A DNA stretch of 64,000 nt from Clostridia bacterium (GTDB lineage Bacteria; Bacillota; Clostridia; Oscillospirales; Acutalibacteraceae), in the NCBI GenBank assembly GCA_017428625.1, contig JAFRQM010000016.1:1-64000 (forward strand). Direction: 5' to 3'. This document shows, piece after piece, positions 31,063-40,088 of the stretch; position 1 is the first letter of the stretch, and each line of letters begins with the position of its first letter. The notes beneath the pieces are model-generated. The model saw only the letters and a program-made list of their open reading frames with translations. It was not told the DNA's origin and ran no database searches. The translations under genes were made by a program, and so were the position numbers.

Positions 31063-32246
31063 AAATCAAAACAACTCCCCTTTCGAGCGGAATAAAAGAT
31101 TTTACCAACACTGTTTTATCGCTTCCCGTTCGTTTCAGCGATGTTGCGAAGGCCTCCGACAAGCAGGCGGCTCCGCCTGCGGAATTTCAGGTTAACAAAG
31201 TCGCGGCCTCTCTTCACCCGAAAACACAGACGCTTATTGTTGAGAACGTTGAGAGTCTGACCGATGATTTCAAACTTTACACATTAAAAGCCAAAAACGG
31301 AAAGGCGGCGTATTTCAGAGCCGGGCAGTATCTGTCGTTTCAGGCAGAAATCGGCAGTTCTGTTTGCACAAGGGCTTATTCAATTGCGTCATCACCGAAA
31401 GAGGCATTGAACGGCACTTACCGGATTGCGGTCAAAAGAGTTGATGACGGTTTTGTTTCGGGCTATATTCTGGACAACTGGGAAAAAGGTTTTGTTATTA
31501 CGGCATACGCGCCCGAAGGCACTTTTGTTTATGAACCGTTAAGAGACGCGAAAACGGTCATAGGCGTTGCGGGCGGCAGCGGAATAACGCCGTTTCTTTC
31601 AATGGCGAAAGCTATTGATGAACGCACCGAAAACTTTAACCTCACTCTGCTTTACGGCGCAAGAACCGAGAAAGATTTAGCGTTTAAAGATGAACTTGAC
31701 AGAATTGCCGCCCAAAACGGCAGTTTCAAAGTTGTATATGTTCTGAGCGAAGGCAAAACAAAAGGTTTTGAGCACGGATTCATAGGCGCTGACCTGATTA
31801 AAAAGTATGCGCCCGCAGGCTGTGATTACAGCGTTTTTGCCTGCGGACCCGAGGCTATGTATGCGTTTTTGTCAAAAGAAGTTGAATCGCTCGGTCTGAG
31901 AAAGAAATTTGTGCGCTTTGAAATGCAGGGCGTTTCAAAAACGGCGGCAAAAAAAGCAGGGCTCAAAAATGAGACCTGCAAAGTAACCGTTATTGACCGC
32001 GGCAAAGAAACCGTGATTGACGGCAGGTGTGATGAGACAGTGCTGACCGCTTTTGAAAAAGCGGGTATTGCCGTCCCCGTGCGCTGCAGAAGCGGTGAAT
32101 GCGGATTCTGCAGAAGCAAACTTGTAAGCGGGGAAGTCTATATTGATGACAGTTCCGATTACCGCAGAATAGCGGACGCACAGTTCGGTTACATACATCC
32201 CTGCTGCACTTTTCCGAAAGGCGACATAACCGTAAAAATCAATTAA
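31059..32246 (+). CDS. FAD/NAD(P)-dependent 2Fe-2S reductase
   Basis: A 395-residue three-part electron-transfer protein: an unusual ~50-residue N-terminal extension, an FAD-binding barrel (TRAYSIASSP), an NAD(P)-binding domain (GVAGGSGITPFLSMA; CGPEAMY), and a C-terminal plant-type ferredoxin domain with CRSGECGFC plus a later Cys in HPCC. It probably moves electrons from NAD(P)H to the flavoprotein encoded just upstream, with which it overlaps by 4 bases. Similar fusions serve oxygenases, but nothing oxygenase-like is present here. Confidence 0.85.
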   Translation: MKIKTTPLSSGIKDFTNTVLSLPVRFSDVAKASDKQAAPPAEFQVNKVAASLHPKTQTLIVENVESLTDDFKLYTLKAKNGKAAYFRAGQYLSFQAEIGSSVCTRAYSIASSPKEALNGTYRIAVKRVDDGFVSGYILDNWEKGFVITAYAPEGTFVYEPLRDAKTVIGVAGGSGITPFLSMAKAIDERTENFNLTLLYGARTEKDLAFKDELDRIAAQNGSFKVVYVLSEGKTKGFEHGFIGADLIKKYAPAGCDYSVFACGPEAMYAFLSKEVESLGLRKKFVRFEMQGVSKTAAKKAGLKNETCKVTVIDRGKETVIDGRCDETVLTAFEKAGIAVPVRCRSGECGFCRSKLVSGEVYIDDSSDYRRIADAQFGYIHPCCTFPKGDITVKIN

Positions 32247-32884
32247 GCGAAAATAAATCTTTCCGTATCGGCAACATTTTCGGCTGTGAAGGCACCCGAG
32301 GCAAGCAACCTGCCCGTGTCTTCATGGCCGCTTTTTACAAGCACGCAATCCGCTCCGAGAGCAAGGGCGAGCTGATAATCGTGAATAAGGTCGCCGACCG
32401 TAAGGAGTTTTGCGTTTTCGGGCAGATTGTTTTTCAGATAACCGCGGGCTCTGTCGATTTTTGAAGTTGCGAAATAATCATCCGCTCCGAGAACAGCGTC
32501 AAAATAATCTCCGATTCCCGCTTTTTCAACAGCCGCCGCAAGCTGATTTTTCTCACAGGATGAGACGATAATCTGCTTTGTTCCGGTTTGTTTTATTTTT
32601 TCAAGCAGCCTGACGGCGCCGTGAGCCACTGTGCAGTCAAGATTGACATAATACTCATAACCTTCGTTGTATTCTTTAAGCAGGAGGGCGTAATCCTCTT
32701 TTTCGATGTCAAAAACCTGCTCGTAAAAATGTTTTATCGGCACGCCTATACATTCGCGGTAGCGGTCAATATCAATGGGAGGTCTGCCCCTTTTTTTGAG
32801 CATATCATTAACGCTGCGCAGAGATGCGCTGACATCGTCAAGCAGAGTTCCGTTCCAGTCCCAGATAATGCAGTCGTATTTCAA
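32243..32884 (-). CDS. HAD-family phosphatase, phosphoglycolate-phosphatase-like
   Basis: A 213-residue class I HAD enzyme. Motif I is IIWDWNGTLLDDV, where the usual second Asp is Asn (DWN), a known variant. Motif II is IIVSSCEKNQL, and the motif IV region is LTVGDLIHDYQLA. The cap domain is the helical C1 type. It probably removes phosphate from a small phosphorylated metabolite, but the substrate is not readable. It ends 4 bases inside the convergent reductase gene. Confidence 0.8.
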   Translation of the reverse strand: MKYDCIIWDWNGTLLDDVSASLRSVNDMLKKRGRPPIDIDRYRECIGVPIKHFYEQVFDIEKEDYALLLKEYNEGYEYYVNLDCTVAHGAVRLLEKIKQTGTKQIIVSSCEKNQLAAAVEKAGIGDYFDAVLGADDYFATSKIDRARGYLKNNLPENAKLLTVGDLIHDYQLALALGADCVLVKSGHEDTGRLLASGAFTAENVADTERFIFA

Positions 32885-32936
32885 ATTCAGTTTCCTTTCA
32901 GTCTGTAAAGTTGTTTTTCTTTACAGATGATGTTTT

Positions 32937-33473
32937 TTATGACTGTAAAAGCTTGTTTTTCAGTTCTTCTATTTCAAGTAGTTCCGCAGTTATTTTTTTA
33001 AGATAAGCCCGTATTTCATCATCGCATAAGAGATAAAGACCGGCTTTATGAACTGCCCTTCTGAACGAACGGTCAATTACGGCGTTTTCAAGGGTCAGCG
33101 GGCATATTGAAGCTCTCGGATCGATAATTACGGTAACTGTATCTTTTCCGTTTTTTTCGGTTATTGCCGGAAACAGCGGAAAAAACCTGCAGGCGAGCGG
33201 TCTTTTGTTCCTGCGGCAAACACCTTTGCAGGTTACGGCGGAAAAGCCGTAATTGCCATCTGTATCGCATACTGCAAAGCCGTTTTGCTTTACAAGCTCA
33301 TCTTCAAAGGGAAGAAGAAACATACAGTCATTTTCATCGCCCGAACAGCAGACCGCATTACACAGTCTGCCGCAATCCGCGTTTTTAAGCGGAGTTTCAT
33401 ATTTAAGAACGGCATAAGCGTTTTTCAATGCCTTTTCGGCGCTGTGTGTCAAATGAACCACCCTTTCCCGCAT
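32937..33473 (-). CDS. cysteine-cluster protein (YkgJ-like)
   Basis: A 178-residue soluble protein with a dense Cys pattern: CGRLCNAVCC near residue 34, then CKGVCRRNKRPLACRFFP, and a later SICPL. The last motif resembles YkgJ-type metal-binding cysteine clusters, in which the Cys residues hold Zn or Fe. The C-terminal ~40 residues are a charged helix. Function is unknown. It stands alone between the HAD gene and the divergent YhhN gene. Confidence 0.6.
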   Translation of the reverse strand: MRERVVHLTHSAEKALKNAYAVLKYETPLKNADCGRLCNAVCCSGDENDCMFLLPFEDELVKQNGFAVCDTDGNYGFSAVTCKGVCRRNKRPLACRFFPLFPAITEKNGKDTVTVIIDPRASICPLTLENAVIDRSFRRAVHKAGLYLLCDDEIRAYLKKITAELLEIEELKNKLLQS

Positions 33474-33596
33474 ATTATATTACCAAAGAAATAAAAATGC
33501 AAATCATATATTTTTATAAAATATTTTTACAAAATATCTTTTATTTTGGAAATTAAAGTTGTATAATATTAACATATTGTTTACGGGGTGGAATAT

Positions 33597-34298
33597 ATGA
33601 CGGTTCTGATTATTGTTTTATGCCTGCTTACGGCGGCAAGTGCCGTTGCCACAATCTATTTTCGCACCAAAGGTCAGTCCTTTAACGGAATGCTGTGCAA
33701 ATTCCTTTCAAGTTTCGGCTTTATGTCAATAGCCATTGCCGGATTTTGCAATAACCACCTCTCCGACCCATACTATTTTTTTCTTGCTGTGTTCTGTCTG
33801 ATGTTCGGTCAGGGCGGCGACATCCTTCTGGGTCTTAAAGAAATTGCTCCCAAATTCCGCTCAAGGCTTATGGGTATGGGAACGGGCTCGTTTTTAGCCG
33901 GGCATATATTTTTTATTGCCGCTTTTATAAAGGTTGCGGGCTTTTCGATTTTTCCGTTCCTTATAGCCGCTGTTATTTTCGCTGTTGCCACAGTGCTGAT
34001 TAAAATACTCAAATTCAATGTGGATAAAAAAATGTTTATTCTGCTGGCAGCGTACTATTCAATTCTTTTTGCGAAGTGCGTTATGTCATTTACAGCGCTT
34101 CACAGAACGGGCTACAACGCATTTGTTGTGACAACAATCGGGAGTATATTGTTTATTATCAGCGACACAATTCTCGGTTTTCTGTATTTTTTACCCGTCA
34201 AGTCAAAAAACAAATTTGTCGCGGCGGAACTCGGCACTTACTACCCCGCGCAGATTCTTCTTGCGCTTTCGGTTGCGCTTATGCCCGTAACCGCATAA
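33597..34298 (+). CDS. YhhN-family lysoplasmalogenase-like membrane protein
   Basis: A 233-residue protein with about eight membrane segments. The YhhN/TMEM86 signatures are present: GDILLGL, a HIFFIAAF helix, SDTILGF and the terminal TYYPAQ. Characterised members hydrolyse the vinyl-ether bond of lysoplasmalogens. ATG 33597 is behind GGGGTGG. The closely related gene at 35914 points the opposite way, and an M28 peptidase sits between. Anaerobic Clostridia commonly make plasmalogens, which fits the assignment. Confidence 0.75.
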   Translation: MTVLIIVLCLLTAASAVATIYFRTKGQSFNGMLCKFLSSFGFMSIAIAGFCNNHLSDPYYFFLAVFCLMFGQGGDILLGLKEIAPKFRSRLMGMGTGSFLAGHIFFIAAFIKVAGFSIFPFLIAAVIFAVATVLIKILKFNVDKKMFILLAAYYSILFAKCVMSFTALHRTGYNAFVVTTIGSILFIISDTILGFLYFLPVKSKNKFVAAELGTYYPAQILLALSVALMPVTA

Positions 34299-34318
34299 TA
34301 ATTATTCAGGCAGTTATT

Positions 34319-34337
34319 TTACCTGCCGGGCAGGTAA
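34319..34337. repeat. perfect palindrome between YhhN and M28 genes
   Basis: TTACCTGCC, one central G, GGCAGGTAA: a 9+1+9 perfect inverted repeat, without a T-tract. It is too tight for a normal hairpin loop but well suited as a dimer-protein operator ahead of the peptidase gene. Confidence 0.5.
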
Positions 34338-34370
34338 TTACAGCATAAATTTCTTAATGGAGGAACCAAA

Positions 34371-35630
34371 ATGGATCTGTCAAAAATCATTGAAAAGAAA
34401 TCCGGTTACGCAAAGTATATGTATCAGGAAATCAGATATATATGCACCAGATTTGAAAAAAGAAACCCCGGCTCAAAAGGCGAGGAACAGGCTTGCGTTT
34501 ATATGGGCGATGTTATGAAAAGACTCGGCTGCGACAGAGTTGAAGTTGAATCTTTCAAAGAAAACCCCAAATCATTCTACGGATGGATTTACATTACCAT
34601 TTCGTGCGTTTTATGCGCGATAGCCCTTTTCCTTATCGGCGTGGGCGTCGGAGGAAAACTCGCAGTTGTTCTGCCGATTATCGGAATAGTTCTTATTGTT
34701 TTCGGTCTTATACTCGCTCTGCTTCAGTTCGGAGTTTACAAAAAGACGGTTGACTTCCTTTTCCCCGAAGAGACAGGTCACAATGTTACCGCTTACAAAA
34801 AACCCACAGGCGAAGTCAAGAGAAGAATTATTTTCAACGGTCACCCCGACGCTGCGTGGGAATGGCCGGTAAACTACGCGCTGGGCGGCGTTGGCTTTGA
34901 AGGCCACGCTATTACCTGCGCTCTCGGCGCCGTGTTCTACATTGTTATTTCGGTAATCGCCGTTATTCAGAAACTCGGCGGTCAGAGCCTTTCAACAATC
35001 TTCCATGTAGGTCTCTGGGGCCTTTTCTTCACCCCGTTCCTTGTAGGACTTTACTTTATGGTTAATTACAAGAGAGTTGTTGACGGCGCGAACGACAACC
35101 TCACCGGCTGCTACATGGGCATAGCCATACTCAAGGCGCTTCAGGATGAAAACATTGAATTTGAAAACACCGAAATCGGCGTTATTCTTACCGGTTCCGA
35201 AGAAGCGGGTTTGCGCGGAGCGAAAGCGTGGTGTGAAGCGCACCCCCATGATTTTGACGATGTTCCCACCTTCATTTATTCATACGACACAATTCATGAC
35301 CCGAAGTATCTGCTTGTAAACTACCGTGACCTCAACGCTACCGTCAAGGCTGACAAAGATGTTTCAGACCTCTTTATGGAGTGCGCGCAAGAACTCGGCA
35401 TCACCTGCAAAAAGGGTATGGTTCCCCCTCTGGGCGGCGCTACGGATAACGCTGCTTTTGCTCAGGCAGGCATGCGCTCAACAGGTATCACGGGCCTTAA
35501 CCACAAACTTGAAAGTTACTACCACACCAGAAAAGACTCTTATGACAATATGAACCTTGACGGCCTCGCGGACTGCTTCGCGGTAAGCGTTAAGGTGCTT
35601 GAAAAGTTTGACGAAGGCGCAAAACAGTAA
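34371..35630 (+). CDS. membrane-embedded M28-family metallopeptidase
   Basis: A 419-residue protein with the M28 zinc-aminopeptidase metal and catalytic residues: His/Asp in FNGHPDA, Asp in GANDNLTG, the GSEEAG Glu pair, Asp in YSYDTIH and His in YYHTRKD. Unusually, two hydrophobic helices (about 72-123) precede the first metal ligand, and another hydrophobic block (about 178-230) lies between the first ligand motif and the Asp-Asn motif. The catalytic domain would therefore be split by membrane segments. GGAGGA precedes the ATG. No signal peptide is present. Confidence 0.8.
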   Translation: MDLSKIIEKKSGYAKYMYQEIRYICTRFEKRNPGSKGEEQACVYMGDVMKRLGCDRVEVESFKENPKSFYGWIYITISCVLCAIALFLIGVGVGGKLAVVLPIIGIVLIVFGLILALLQFGVYKKTVDFLFPEETGHNVTAYKKPTGEVKRRIIFNGHPDAAWEWPVNYALGGVGFEGHAITCALGAVFYIVISVIAVIQKLGGQSLSTIFHVGLWGLFFTPFLVGLYFMVNYKRVVDGANDNLTGCYMGIAILKALQDENIEFENTEIGVILTGSEEAGLRGAKAWCEAHPHDFDDVPTFIYSYDTIHDPKYLLVNYRDLNATVKADKDVSDLFMECAQELGITCKKGMVPPLGGATDNAAFAQAGMRSTGITGLNHKLESYYHTRKDSYDNMNLDGLADCFAVSVKVLEKFDEGAKQ

Positions 35631-35650
35631 GCGAACGGTTTTTAAGATTA

Positions 35651-35679
35651 AACCCCGCAGGTCAGAAACCTGCGGGGTT
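35651..35679 (+). terminator. hairpin after the M28 peptidase gene
   Basis: A perfect 12-bp stem AACCCCGCAGGT (35651-35662) with its complement at 35668-35679 and a 5-base loop; the T-tract after it is weak. The rest of the gap to 35914 shows only a small GGCGAT/ATCGCC hairpin near 35852-35869. Confidence 0.75.
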
Positions 35680-35913
35680 GTTGTATGATTGACAGTTGTT
35701 AATAATACTCGTCGTTTTTCCGTTTTACGGGGTTTTAATCAATATATGTCCATACTTTTTCAAAATCTGGTCATAAAAACCCTTTTGCCAAATTGAAGTT
35801 CCGGCTTTTTTTGTAACCTCAGATTTAAGTTATTTTATAATTCTGCTTACAGTAAGGCGATTATTAATCGCCTCTGCTTTTATGCTGATGCTTTTGTTGA
35901 CTGATTATCAAGT

Positions 35914-36618
35914 TTATTTCAGAAAGCACAGGCTTAAAGCAATTATATACTGGGCGATATAATAGGTAGCGTGGTTTGTGATGATATCGACAGGCCTTGA
36001 TTTACCTTGACCGAAATAAGTGCCGCTGAGAATAAAATCGGAGACAGCGAAGAAAATGCTCGCGACAAACAGCATAACACAGCATATATTTTTGAAGCCG
36101 TTAAGAAGCGACATTGAAAACGAGAGCGCGACAAACGAAAACAGAACAAAACTGTAAAAAGCGGTAATCATTTTGTATTCACCGAATTTAAGTTTCATAA
36201 GGTCTTCGCCCGCTATGTTGAGAACAGCCACAACTATTGAAACGGCAAACGGAATAATAATAAAAAGCAGTTTGCCGGGTGTGTAGAAATTTTTGATTAA
36301 AAAAATGTCATAAAAAATATGACCTGCGGCAAACACAAGGAAGCCGGCATAGGTGTAAACTTTTGCACTGTCGGGGTGGGCATATTTCTGGTCGAGAAAG
36401 ATGTCGCCGAGCATACCGAACATCAGGCCGGCGCAGACGGCAACGGCGGTTTTGTTTTCGCCGTAATAAAGCGCGTTCAACGCAGTAAACATAAACCCGA
36501 TTGAAACGGTTGATTTGATTACAGTTACAAACGCAGATGCGCCCCTGCTCACCCTGAGTTTTAAAAACACACATAAAAGCACCATTCCGACGCCTGAACA
36601 AACATATGAAACAGCCAT
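35914..36618 (-). CDS. YhhN-family lysoplasmalogenase-like membrane protein (second copy)
   Basis: A 234-residue paralogue of the gene at 33597 with the same ~8 membrane segments. Motifs: MLGDIFLDQ, GHIFYDIF, SDFILSGTYF and HATYYIAQY. Sequence outside the motifs differs strongly, so this is an old duplication or separate acquisition rather than a recent copy. It faces left, while the first copy faces right, with the M28 gene between them. The two may act on different lysoplasmalogen head groups. Confidence 0.75.
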   Translation of the reverse strand: MAVSYVCSGVGMVLLCVFLKLRVSRGASAFVTVIKSTVSIGFMFTALNALYYGENKTAVAVCAGLMFGMLGDIFLDQKYAHPDSAKVYTYAGFLVFAAGHIFYDIFLIKNFYTPGKLLFIIIPFAVSIVVAVLNIAGEDLMKLKFGEYKMITAFYSFVLFSFVALSFSMSLLNGFKNICCVMLFVASIFFAVSDFILSGTYFGQGKSRPVDIITNHATYYIAQYIIALSLCFLK

Positions 36619-36782
36619 TTTTTAACTCTCCCGATATTCAGAATCAAAACCATTAACAGTTTTATTATAAAATTCAAATCTGTATTTAGTCAATAGTTTT
36701 TAGATGTTTTAATCAATTAATTTGTTTTTTGCATCATAATATTTGTAAAATGTAAACAAATTGTGTATTTGCGTTAGAATTC

Positions 36783-36811
36783 TTGATATTTAGAAAAAAA
36801 AATGATAATAT
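36783..36811 (+). promoter_or_regulatory. promoter of the EPSP-synthase-like gene
   Basis: -35 TTGATA 36783-36788, 17-bp A-rich spacer, -10 TAATAT 36806-36811; GAAGGAGGA precedes the ATG. Confidence 0.7.
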
Positions 36812-36849
36812 AAAATTGAAATAAAAAATCGTGAGAAGGAGGAATTGAA

Positions 36850-38058
36850 ATGACAGCGGTATTCAAACAGTCAGTCGCAAAAGGAACAATCAAAGCTCCC
36901 TCTTCACGAAGTATTGCGCACCGTCTTATTCTTTACGCAGGGCTCTGCGAGGAAGAAAGCGTAATCAGAAATGTTGCGTTTTCACCCGATATTATGACAA
37001 CAATCGGCTGTCTTAAAGAACTCGGCGCCGTGTGCAACATTAACGGCGACGCAATACGCATAAAGGGAGTTGACCCTGCCGTGCGCAAAAAGCCCATAAC
37101 ATTTGACTGCAAGGGCTTTAACAGCACGCTTGGTTTTATGCTCCCGATTGCCATGGCATCAGGCAAAAAGGCGGTTTTCGAAGGCGATGAGAGTCTTTTT
37201 GAAAAGCCGCACAACGCGTGCAAAAAAGTATGCGAGGCACAGAAAATCAAATTCAAGAAATCCTCGGGAAAAATACTTGTTCACGGGCAACTCAAACCCG
37301 GTGACTACAGCATTCTCGGCACGGAATCAAGCCATTTTATCAGCGGCCTTATTTATTCTCTCGCATCGCAGAACGGCAGAAGCAGAATTTTCATAGCTCC
37401 GCCCATTGACGGCAGAAACTACATTGACAACACAATAAAAGTTCTTGCGAAGCAGGGTGTTGAGGTTGAGTGGGGCGGCCTTTCGATGATTAACATCAAG
37501 GGCAAAAAGTTCAGACCGCTTGACCTTGAAATTGAAGGCGACTGGTCTTCGGCGGCTTATTTTGACACATTTAACACCTCGGGCGGCGAAGTTAAAATTG
37601 AAGGCCTTAGCGACGACAGCGTTCAGGCGGATAAAATCTACCCCGAACTTTTCAGGCGGCTTCGTGAAGATGAAAGCCCTGAAATTGACTTGACGGACCA
37701 TCCGGATTTAGCCCCTGCCCTGTTTGTTTATGCGGCACTCAACAGAGGCGCAATTTTCAGAGGTCTTTCGCGTTTCAAGCCGAAAGAAAAACTCTGCCTT
37801 GAAAAACTTGCGAAGGAACTCTCAAAACTCAATGTTTTTCTGGCGCTGGGCGAAGAGACGGCTATAATCAACCGTTCGCTGATAAAACCCTCCTCCATTG
37901 CGCTTGAGAGCAACGGGGACCACCGGGCTGTTATGGCTCTCTCGGTTTTGCTCGCGGCAACAGGAGGTTCGATTCAAGGCGCTGAAATTGTAAACGACTG
38001 TGTTCCTCAGTTTTTTGACAGGCTTAAAGAACTCGGCATTGACTTCAAAATGAAATAA
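36850..38058 (+). CDS. EPSP-synthase-like protein with altered active site
   Basis: A 402-residue enolpyruvyl-transferase-fold protein that clearly aligns with AroA over its length (DWSSAAYF, DHRAVMAL, VPQFFDRLKELG). Several residues that bind shikimate-3-phosphate or PEP in AroA are changed: the essential Lys of SKS is Arg20 (SSRSIAHR), the STLR Arg is Gly95 (NSTLGFM), the Arg expected near 115 is Ser, the SSQF Gln is His162 (SSHFIS), and the KESDR box reads KPKEK. It may be a very divergent AroA or a paralogue with another substrate. It stands alone between promoter and terminator, and no other shikimate-pathway gene is adjacent. Confidence 0.8.
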   Translation: MTAVFKQSVAKGTIKAPSSRSIAHRLILYAGLCEEESVIRNVAFSPDIMTTIGCLKELGAVCNINGDAIRIKGVDPAVRKKPITFDCKGFNSTLGFMLPIAMASGKKAVFEGDESLFEKPHNACKKVCEAQKIKFKKSSGKILVHGQLKPGDYSILGTESSHFISGLIYSLASQNGRSRIFIAPPIDGRNYIDNTIKVLAKQGVEVEWGGLSMINIKGKKFRPLDLEIEGDWSSAAYFDTFNTSGGEVKIEGLSDDSVQADKIYPELFRRLREDESPEIDLTDHPDLAPALFVYAALNRGAIFRGLSRFKPKEKLCLEKLAKELSKLNVFLALGEETAIINRSLIKPSSIALESNGDHRAVMALSVLLAATGGSIQGAEIVNDCVPQFFDRLKELGIDFKMK

Positions 38059-38075
38059 TTGATAATTGATTTTTA

Positions 38076-38108
38076 AAGCCTTCGGCACTGCCGAAGGCTT
38101 ATTTTTTT
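38076..38108. terminator. terminator between aroA-like and pyrI
   Basis: A perfect 11-bp stem AAGCCTTCGGC (38076-38086) and complement (38090-38100), then T7 on the plus strand. It may also serve the convergent pyrimidine operon, with a weaker T-tract in that direction. Confidence 0.85.
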
Positions 38109-38523
38109 ATTTTGCTTTTGTTTCGCAGTAAATGCACCGGTAAATTTTGGCGCTGCTGTCGGAAAGCCTGAAAATATGATCCAGTTCCTGTTCACAGGAG
38201 GTTATGCACCGGGGATTTTTGCATTTTAAAACATTTGTGAGCGTCTGCGGTGTGCCGATGACTTTTTTTTCAACAAGCTGTCCGTCTTTTATAACATTAA
38301 CTGTTGCTTCGGGATCGACATAACCGATTGCGTCGAGATTCACATGAATATCGGCATCAATTTTTATAATGTCTTTTTTGCCCATTTTTCTGCTTGTGAC
38401 ATTTTTGATTAAAGCCACGCAGCAGTCAAGCCTGTCAAGGTCAAGCAGTTCATAAAGCTTCATAGAGTTGCCGGCTGAAATGTGGTCAATGACTATTCCG
38501 TTCTGAATTGAATCAACATTCAT
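38107..38523 (-). CDS. pyrI: aspartate carbamoyltransferase regulatory chain
   Basis: A 138-residue PyrI. The N-terminal allosteric nucleotide-binding domain ([20 protein letters not shown]) is followed by a zinc domain with Cys in CKNPRC, SCEQ and the final RCIYC pair. It joins PyrB to form the allosteric ATCase. It is last in the pyrimidine operon, and its ATG overlaps the pyrB stop (ATGA). Confidence 0.95.
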   Translation of the reverse strand: MNVDSIQNGIVIDHISAGNSMKLYELLDLDRLDCCVALIKNVTSRKMGKKDIIKIDADIHVNLDAIGYVDPEATVNVIKDGQLVEKKVIGTPQTLTNVLKCKNPRCITSCEQELDHIFRLSDSSAKIYRCIYCETKAK

Positions 38524-39440
38524 TTCTCTGCCTCCTCAAGAAGTTTGAGTATGAGAGCCATACGCATATATTTGCCGTTTAACACCTGCTTGAAATAACA
38601 GGCTCTCGGGTCGCTGTCAACAGCAACGCTTATCTCGTTTACTCTGGGCAGCGGATGCATTACGCACAAATCCGGCTTTGCCGTTTCAAGCTTTTTAACA
38701 TCCAGAATATAGCTGTCTTTAAGCCTTAAATAATCCTCTTCATTAAAAAATCTTTCGCGCTGAACCCTTGTCATATAAAGTATGTCAAGCTCCGGCATAA
38801 CCGAGAGCAAATCTGTTGTTTGAGAGTAAGGAATGCCGTTCTTTTTGAGAACATCCTTTTTGATATAGCTCGGCAGTTTAAGCTCAAGCGGAGAGATAAG
38901 CACAATTTTTATGCCCGTGTAGCGTGACATGGCGGAGATAAGCGAATGAACCGTTCTGCCGAATTTAAGGTCGCCGCAAAAACCTATTGTAAGGTTATTG
39001 AAACCGCCCTTTTCGCGGTAAATAGTCAGCAGATCGGCAAGGGTCTGCGTAGGATGATTGTGGCCGCCGTCGCCAGCGTTGATAACCGGAATGGTTGCGT
39101 TTGCCGCCGCGACAAACGGAGCGCCCTCCTTAGGGTGGCGCATTGCTATAATATCGGCGTAGCAGGAAACGGTTTTTGCCGTGTCGGCAACACTCTCGCC
39201 TTTTGCGGCGGATGACGATGACCCGCTTGAAACAGACAGCACATTGCCGCCGAGTTCATACATTGCCGCTTCAAAGCTCAGCCTTGTTCTGGTTGAAGGT
39301 TCAAAGAAAAGTGTGGCAAGTTTTTTTCCGCGGCACTTCTCGCTGTATTTTTCGGGGTTTTCAATTATATCACAGGCGGTTTTTATAAGCTCATCAATCT
39401 CCTGCGTTGATAAATCCCTTATATCAATTAAACTTCTCAT
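38520..39440 (-). CDS. pyrB: aspartate carbamoyltransferase catalytic chain
   Basis: A 306-residue enzyme joining carbamoyl phosphate and aspartate, the first committed pyrimidine step. The carbamoyl-phosphate loop is [13 protein letters not shown], the 80s-loop Ser/Lys lies in [10 protein letters not shown], and the aspartate-site HPLPRVNE is intact. It overlaps pyrE upstream by ATGA and pyrI downstream by ATGA. Confidence 0.97.
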   Translation of the reverse strand: MRSLIDIRDLSTQEIDELIKTACDIIENPEKYSEKCRGKKLATLFFEPSTRTRLSFEAAMYELGGNVLSVSSGSSSSAAKGESVADTAKTVSCYADIIAMRHPKEGAPFVAAANATIPVINAGDGGHNHPTQTLADLLTIYREKGGFNNLTIGFCGDLKFGRTVHSLISAMSRYTGIKIVLISPLELKLPSYIKKDVLKKNGIPYSQTTDLLSVMPELDILYMTRVQRERFFNEEDYLRLKDSYILDVKKLETAKPDLCVMHPLPRVNEISVAVDSDPRACYFKQVLNGKYMRMALILKLLEEAEK

Positions 39441-40075
39441 AGTGTAATCCAGCTTTCATCGGAAGGATTGTTTCTGAATTTAATGAGTTTCGCGACATCT
39501 TCGGGTTTTATATAGCCGGTGTCTGCCGCAACCTGAGCCACCGTGTCAAAATCGGTGAGCGATATGTTTTTTACATCCGCCGCCGCGAGACGGTCAATAC
39601 CCTTTTGCATACCGTAGGTGAATATGCTCACAATACCGAGCACCTGCGCGCCGGCCTCACGAAGCACATTAACAACCTCAATAACGCTGCCGCCCGTTGA
39701 GATTAAATCCTCAACAACAACTACCCTTTGCCCCTTTTCAAGCCTGCCCTCAATCTGATTCTGCCTGCCGTGGTCTTTGGCGCCCGAGCGAACATAGCCC
39801 ATAGGCATATTGAGCAGGTGCGCGGTTATTGCCGCGTGAGCTATGCCGGCGGTTGAAGTGCCCATAAGCACCTCGGCTTCCGGGTAGTTCTCCTTTATTG
39901 TTTTCGCAAGGGCGTTTTCAACATCCGTGCGCACCTCCGGCGCGGTAAGCGTCAGGCGGTTGTCGCAATAAACCGGGCTTTTTATACCGCTCGCCCAGGT
40001 AAATGGTTCTTCCGGACGGAAAAACACCGCTTTTATTGAGAGCAAATCTTTCGCGATAAGTTCTTTTGTCTGCAT
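39437..40075 (-). CDS. pyrE: orotate phosphoribosyltransferase
   Basis: A 212-residue PRTase that converts orotate plus PRPP to OMP. The PRPP-binding motif is [13 protein letters not shown], and the orotate-binding region includes [12 protein letters not shown] 40075 is set by AAGGAG upstream; a longer in-frame start would sit inside pyrF. Its stop is translationally coupled to pyrB. Confidence 0.96.
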   Translation of the reverse strand: MQTKELIAKDLLSIKAVFFRPEEPFTWASGIKSPVYCDNRLTLTAPEVRTDVENALAKTIKENYPEAEVLMGTSTAGIAHAAITAHLLNMPMGYVRSGAKDHGRQNQIEGRLEKGQRVVVVEDLISTGGSVIEVVNVLREAGAQVLGIVSIFTYGMQKGIDRLAAADVKNISLTDFDTVAQVAADTGYIKPEDVAKLIKFRNNPSDESWITL

Positions 40076-40088
40076 TTCTTTTCTCCTT

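Noticed and set aside
35852..35869. Small GGCGAT/ATCGCC hairpin as terminator for the second YhhN gene
   Set aside because: The stem is short and has no T-tract in either direction, so it is not called as a terminator.
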